NCBI GenBank assembly: GCA_007119305.1
Contig: SKPY01000303.1
Location: 1 to 8,201, forward strand
DNA length: 8,201 nucleotides
Direction of reading: 5' to 3'
Source: Nitriliruptorales bacterium
GTDB taxonomy: Bacteria > Actinomycetota > Nitriliruptoria > Euzebyales > Egibacteraceae
The position numbers and the translations under genes are program-made. Shown here piece by piece: positions 5,596-8,201 of the stretch; position 1 is the first letter of the stretch; each line of letters opens with the position of its first letter. The notes below the pieces were generated by a model that saw only the letters and a list, made by a program, of their open reading frames with translations, did not search any database and had not been told where the DNA came from.

Positions 5596-6710
5596 GCACG
5601 GCCGCCGCGCCGCGGACGTGGACGCCTCCGGGGGCCGGGTCCGCCGCCGCCCGGCTCGCGACCACGCTCGCGGCCGCCGTCATGCTCGTCGTCGCGACCG
5701 CGGGCCCCGCACTCGCGCACATCCGCGCGTCGAGTGCCACGAACTTCGACAGCCGCCTGACCGACGTACCCGACCTCGACGGGGTGCGCTGGTGGCTGTA
5801 CCCCGGCGGCGAGTACCTCGAGGTGGAGAACACCAGCGGGCAGCCCCTCACCGTCCTCGGCTACGACGGCGAGCCCTACCTGCGGGTCGGCCCCGACGGC
5901 GTCGAGCGCAACCGCAACAGCCCCGCGACGTACCTGAACGAGGAACGCTACGCCGACGTCGCCGTGCCGCCCCGCGCCGACCCCGAGGCCGCCCCCGACT
6001 GGGAGCGGCTGTCCGACGCCCCCCGCTACGCCTGGCACGACCACCGCACCCACTGGATGGCGCCCGACCCACCGCCCGTGATCGCCGACGACCCGGGCAC
6101 ACCGCGCGAGGTCCACACCTGGACCGTCCCCTTCGCCTACGACGGGCGCGCGCTGGAGATCTCCGGCAGCCTGCGCTGGGAGCCCGGCCCGGCATGGTGG
6201 ACCTGGCTGCTGGCCGGCCTGGTGCTCACCGCACCCGCCGCCGCCGGCCTGCGCCGCCGCGGCCTCGACGCCCTGCGGCCGGCCGCCGTCGTGGTCGCTG
6301 TCGTCGCCCTCGTCAACCTCGTCCACCTGCGCGACGAGGTCAGCGCCCTGCCCCTGCCGGCCCTCGACGTGGCGTTCGGCATCGGGCACAACCTGCTGTT
6401 CATCGGCGCGGGGCTGGCCGGCGCGGCGCTGGCGTGGCGCCGCACCAGCTCGCTGCTGCCGCTGGGGATCGGCGCCGGCGCGGTCGCGTTCCATCAGGGG
6501 CTGCTGCAGGTCTCCCAGCTCGGCGCGTCCCAGGTCGCCACGGTGTGGCCGCCGGCGCTCATCCGCCTGCTCGTCGCCCTGAGCATCGGCCAGGCCCTGT
6601 GGACGGCGGTGGTGCTCAACCACGCTCGGCGCACCCAGACAGCGCCACCGTCTGCGCCCCCAGCCCCCGCTGCACACGCGGCGGTGGGCGCGCCCGCAGA
6701 GGCGCGTTGA
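5592..6710 (+). CDS. Exported membrane protein with mature N-terminal His and DHRxHWM motif; putative copper/oxidase accessory protein of unknown function
   Basis: A protein of 372 residues from an ATG overlapping the ctaB stop. A signal peptide (about 1-42, ending GPALA) would leave H43 as the first mature residue, as in copper proteins such as CopC. Residues 43-200 form an outside domain with YLEVENTSGQPLTVLGYDGEPYLRVG (written here only as positions 75-100) and a His cluster H149, H151, H154 and M156 in WHDHRTHWM. Five membrane helices follow (about 203-220, 229-246, 258-281, 286-302, 320-343), then an Ala/Pro-rich tail. I recall similar unnamed proteins in actinobacteria with the motifs GEPYLRxGPDG, SPATYLN and DHRxHWM, but no known activity. 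The operon position and candidate ligands suggest metal handling or assembly of the CuA/CuB centres. The existence and topology are well supported; the role is inferred. Confidence 0.82.
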   Translation: MSTAAAPRTWTPPGAGSAAARLATTLAAAVMLVVATAGPALAHIRASSATNFDSRLTDVPDLDGVRWWLYPGGEYLEVENTSGQPLTVLGYDGEPYLRVGPDGVERNRNSPATYLNEERYADVAVPPRADPEAAPDWERLSDAPRYAWHDHRTHWMAPDPPPVIADDPGTPREVHTWTVPFAYDGRALEISGSLRWEPGPAWWTWLLAGLVLTAPAAAGLRRRGLDALRPAAVVVAVVALVNLVHLRDEVSALPLPALDVAFGIGHNLLFIGAGLAGAALAWRRTSSLLPLGIGAGAVAFHQGLLQVSQLGASQVATVWPPALIRLLVALSIGQALWTAVVLNHARRTQTAPPSAPPAPAAHAAVGAPAEAR

Positions 6711-6744
6711 CGCTGCTCGTCCGGCGGGCGGCTACGGCCAGCAG

Positions 6745-6840
6745 CCGACGGTGACCGGCTACAGCCATCCGACGGTGATCGGCTACAGCCAACCGACGGT
6801 GATCGGCTACAGCCAACCGACGGTGATCGGCACAGCCAGC
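6745..6840 (+). repeat. Tandem array, about 4 x 24 bp, between converging genes
   Basis: Units start at 6745, 6769, 6793 and 6817 with the core CCGACGGTGATCGGCTACAG. The first has ACC for ATC and CAT for CAA; the last has lost three bases and ends at the stop of the minus gene. A degenerate trace (GGCTACGGCCAG) lies just upstream. Each unit holds two small dyads, CCGA-N6-TCGG and GGCT-AC-AGCC. Read forward, one frame gives PTVIGYSQ repeats ending at TAG 6841-6843. The array lies in the 129-nt gap between the stop of the plus operon (6710) and the stop of the convergent gene, so a bidirectional termination or insulating role is possible. No other gene is seen in the gap. Confidence 0.93.
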
Positions 6841-8201
6841 TAGTCGCCGGTGATGAAGTACCGCCAGGTGCCGTCCCCGTCGATGCCCGTCCGATAGCCG
6901 TGGTAGCCGACCGCCTCCCAGGACGCGAGCTCGTCCCCGTCGGCGGCGAGCGTGGTGAGGATGGAGCGGTCGGTGGCGTCCCAGTCGGCGGGCTCGCGCG
7001 TGAACGCGCGTGGCCAGGCCAGCAGGTCGCTGTCGTCGACGGCGCCTGACGGGCCCTCGAGCAGGGTGGCGAGCACGGCCAGCAGGTTTGGGTTGGCGCG
7101 CAGGTGCGCCGCCGCGGACGCCGCGTCGCCCTCCTCACCGAACGAGAACGAGAACGCGGGCGCCATCAGGGCGTGCAGGGCGTCGATGTCGCCGGCACGG
7201 GCCGCCTCGTGGACCCGCCGGCGCGTCTCCTCGGCCGCGGCGCTGGCGTGGCCGTCGCGGACGAGCTCGTCGTCGGCGGGCGCCGGGTCCTCGGGCTCCC
7301 CTGCGGCAGCCGCGTCGTCGCGGTCGCGCAGGTCGACAACCGGGTTGCCGGCCAGCGTGGCCACGCCTGCGGTCACCGCGTAGGCCCGCGGGCCGCGTGC
7401 GGTGTCGGAGACCAGCCACACCCGGTCGCCGTCACCCACGAACCAGCCTGGCGTTGCAGCCGCGCCGAAGCGGACCGTCCCGTCTCCGGGCTCCTCGGCG
7501 TCGACGGCGACGTCGGCGGCGAGCGGGCCCGCAGGTACGAGCCAGAGGCCGTCGTCGGCCGCCATCCCGGCAGCCGACAGGTCGACGAGCGGGGTCGTGC
7601 TCACGGCTGCGCCGTCGAGCGCGTCACGGTCGACCTTGACGAGCCGGACGCCGCCGCCCTCGTAAGCGAGCGCCGCGAACGTGCCGTCGGCCAGGAAGGC
7701 CGGTGCCCGCAGCCCCGCGTCGTGGCCCCACACCCGCACGGGCTCCGCGTCCGGACGAGCAGCGAACACCGACCGCTGCCCCTCGGCGTCGACCACCTCG
7801 TAGACGAGCCGGTCGGCGAGGGGGTCCCACACCAGGGCGCGGACGTCGGCGGCCTCGGCGCCGTCCGCGACGACGAGCTCGGCCCACTCGGGCTCGGCGA
7901 AGACCTCACCCACGTGCAGCTCCAGCTCCTCCCCCGGTACGCCGAGCACCCGAGCGAGGCGGCCGTCGTCGGCGAACGCCGGGAGGCGTCCACCGCCGAT
8001 GACCTGCGCGGCGGCGTCGGTGCCGGCCAGCGCGCTCCAGACGAGCTGCGGGAGCTCGCCGTCGTGGCGCTCGAAGACGAAGGCCGTGCCGTCGGGCGCG
8101 ACCGCCGGGTGCGCGGCCGGCCCTGCTTGCAGGGGGAGGCGTGCACCGTCGGGGCACAGGGCGGCGACGCCGTCCGGGCCCGCCAGGAGCGCGACGACCC
8201 G
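6840..8201 (-). CDS. Beta-propeller-like (TolB/PD40-type) protein with a C-terminal domain of unknown function; N-terminus cut by window edge
   Basis: The frame is open from the right edge to TAG at 6840-6842, giving 453 residues; the GTG at 7949 is internal, because coherent protein continues upstream to the edge. The N-terminal two thirds show propeller-style repeats: HPAVAPDGTAFVFERHDGE, RLPAFADDGRLARVLG and RALVWDPLADRLVYEV, each followed by polar loops as in WD40/TolB-like blades. An acidic linker (AAAAGEPEDPAPADDE) leads to a C-terminal domain of about 150 residues that starts EETRRRVHEAARAGDIDAL, contains FSFSFGEEGD and ends in a conserved-looking YRTGIDGDGTWRYFITGD. I recall this ending from other uncharacterised actinobacterial proteins, with small alpha/beta (NTF2-like) folds as one possibility. 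Signal or lipid anchor would be in the missing part. It converges on the respiratory operon and shares no visible function with it. Confidence 0.78.
   Translation of the reverse strand, partial: RVVALLAGPDGVAALCPDGARLPLQAGPAAHPAVAPDGTAFVFERHDGELPQLVWSALAGTDAAAQVIGGGRLPAFADDGRLARVLGVPGEELELHVGEVFAEPEWAELVVADGAEAADVRALVWDPLADRLVYEVVDAEGQRSVFAARPDAEPVRVWGHDAGLRAPAFLADGTFAALAYEGGGVRLVKVDRDALDGAAVSTTPLVDLSAAGMAADDGLWLVPAGPLAADVAVDAEEPGDGTVRFGAAATPGWFVGDGDRVWLVSDTARGPRAYAVTAGVATLAGNPVVDLRDRDDAAAAGEPEDPAPADDELVRDGHASAAAEETRRRVHEAARAGDIDALHALMAPAFSFSFGEEGDAASAAAHLRANPNLLAVLATLLEGPSGAVDDSDLLAWPRAFTREPADWDATDRSILTTLAADGDELASWEAVGYHGYRTGIDGDGTWRYFITGD

Noticed and set aside
5532..6677. 381-residue open frame on the minus strand
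   Set aside because: It is antisense to the exported membrane protein; Gly/Arg/Val-rich without motifs, while the plus strand shows a signal peptide, membrane helices and the DHRTHWM motif.
7949..7949. GTG at 7949 as the start of the propeller gene
   Set aside because: The frame stays open to the window edge and the upstream residues show further propeller-type repeats, so it is an internal codon of a gene cut by the window.

Overview
The window is very GC-rich and densely packed, with stop/start overlaps (ATGA, TGACGATG) and strong AAGGAG ribosome sites. Together with the protein families present, this suggests a high-GC actinobacterium; no taxon can be named from the sequence alone. The content is a copper/haem respiratory locus that reads best as a nitrite / nitric-oxide reduction module.

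Left arm (minus strand, positions 1760 down to 1): three tightly coupled genes. They are a lipoprotein cupredoxin with a complete type 1 copper ligand set, an Rrf2-family regulator with three cysteines placed as in the Fe-S sensors NsrR and IscR, and the start of a polytopic membrane protein that runs off the left edge. That last protein resembles the membrane part found fused to copper nitrite reductase / multicopper oxidase domains in actinobacteria.

Centre (1761-1958): a divergent control region. It holds a 21-bp operator-like dyad in an AT-rich island, a strong hairpin, and a plausible promoter for the rightward operon (TTGACG, 17-nt spacer, TATCCC).

Right arm (plus strand, 1959-6710): a 58-aa single-span membrane protein; a CuA subunit II interrupted by an in-frame TAG in its membrane helix; a 592-aa haem-copper subunit I with all six metal-ligand histidines but Gln where oxygen reductases carry the active-site Tyr; a 4 x 36-bp tandem array; haem O synthase (ctaB); and an exported membrane protein with a His-rich DHRxHWM motif and a predicted mature N-terminal His. 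The Tyr-to-Gln change argues against an ordinary O2 reductase and for one of the recently recognised CuA-containing NO reductase-like families (eNOR-type is my best guess). CtaB would supply haem O, or the precursor of haem A, to it.

Right end: a 24-bp tandem array lies between the converging ends of the plus operon and a minus-strand gene that is cut by the right edge. That gene encodes a beta-propeller-like protein with a distinct C-terminal domain and no evident link to the respiratory genes.

Proposed logic (inference): nitrite is reduced to NO by the copper protein of the left arm, with the cupredoxin as electron carrier. NO is sensed by the Rrf2/NsrR-like protein and reduced by the CuA/haem-copper enzyme of the right arm. 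The main caveat is the TAG in subunit II, which is either a sequence error, a recent disabling mutation or a readthrough/reinitiation site.
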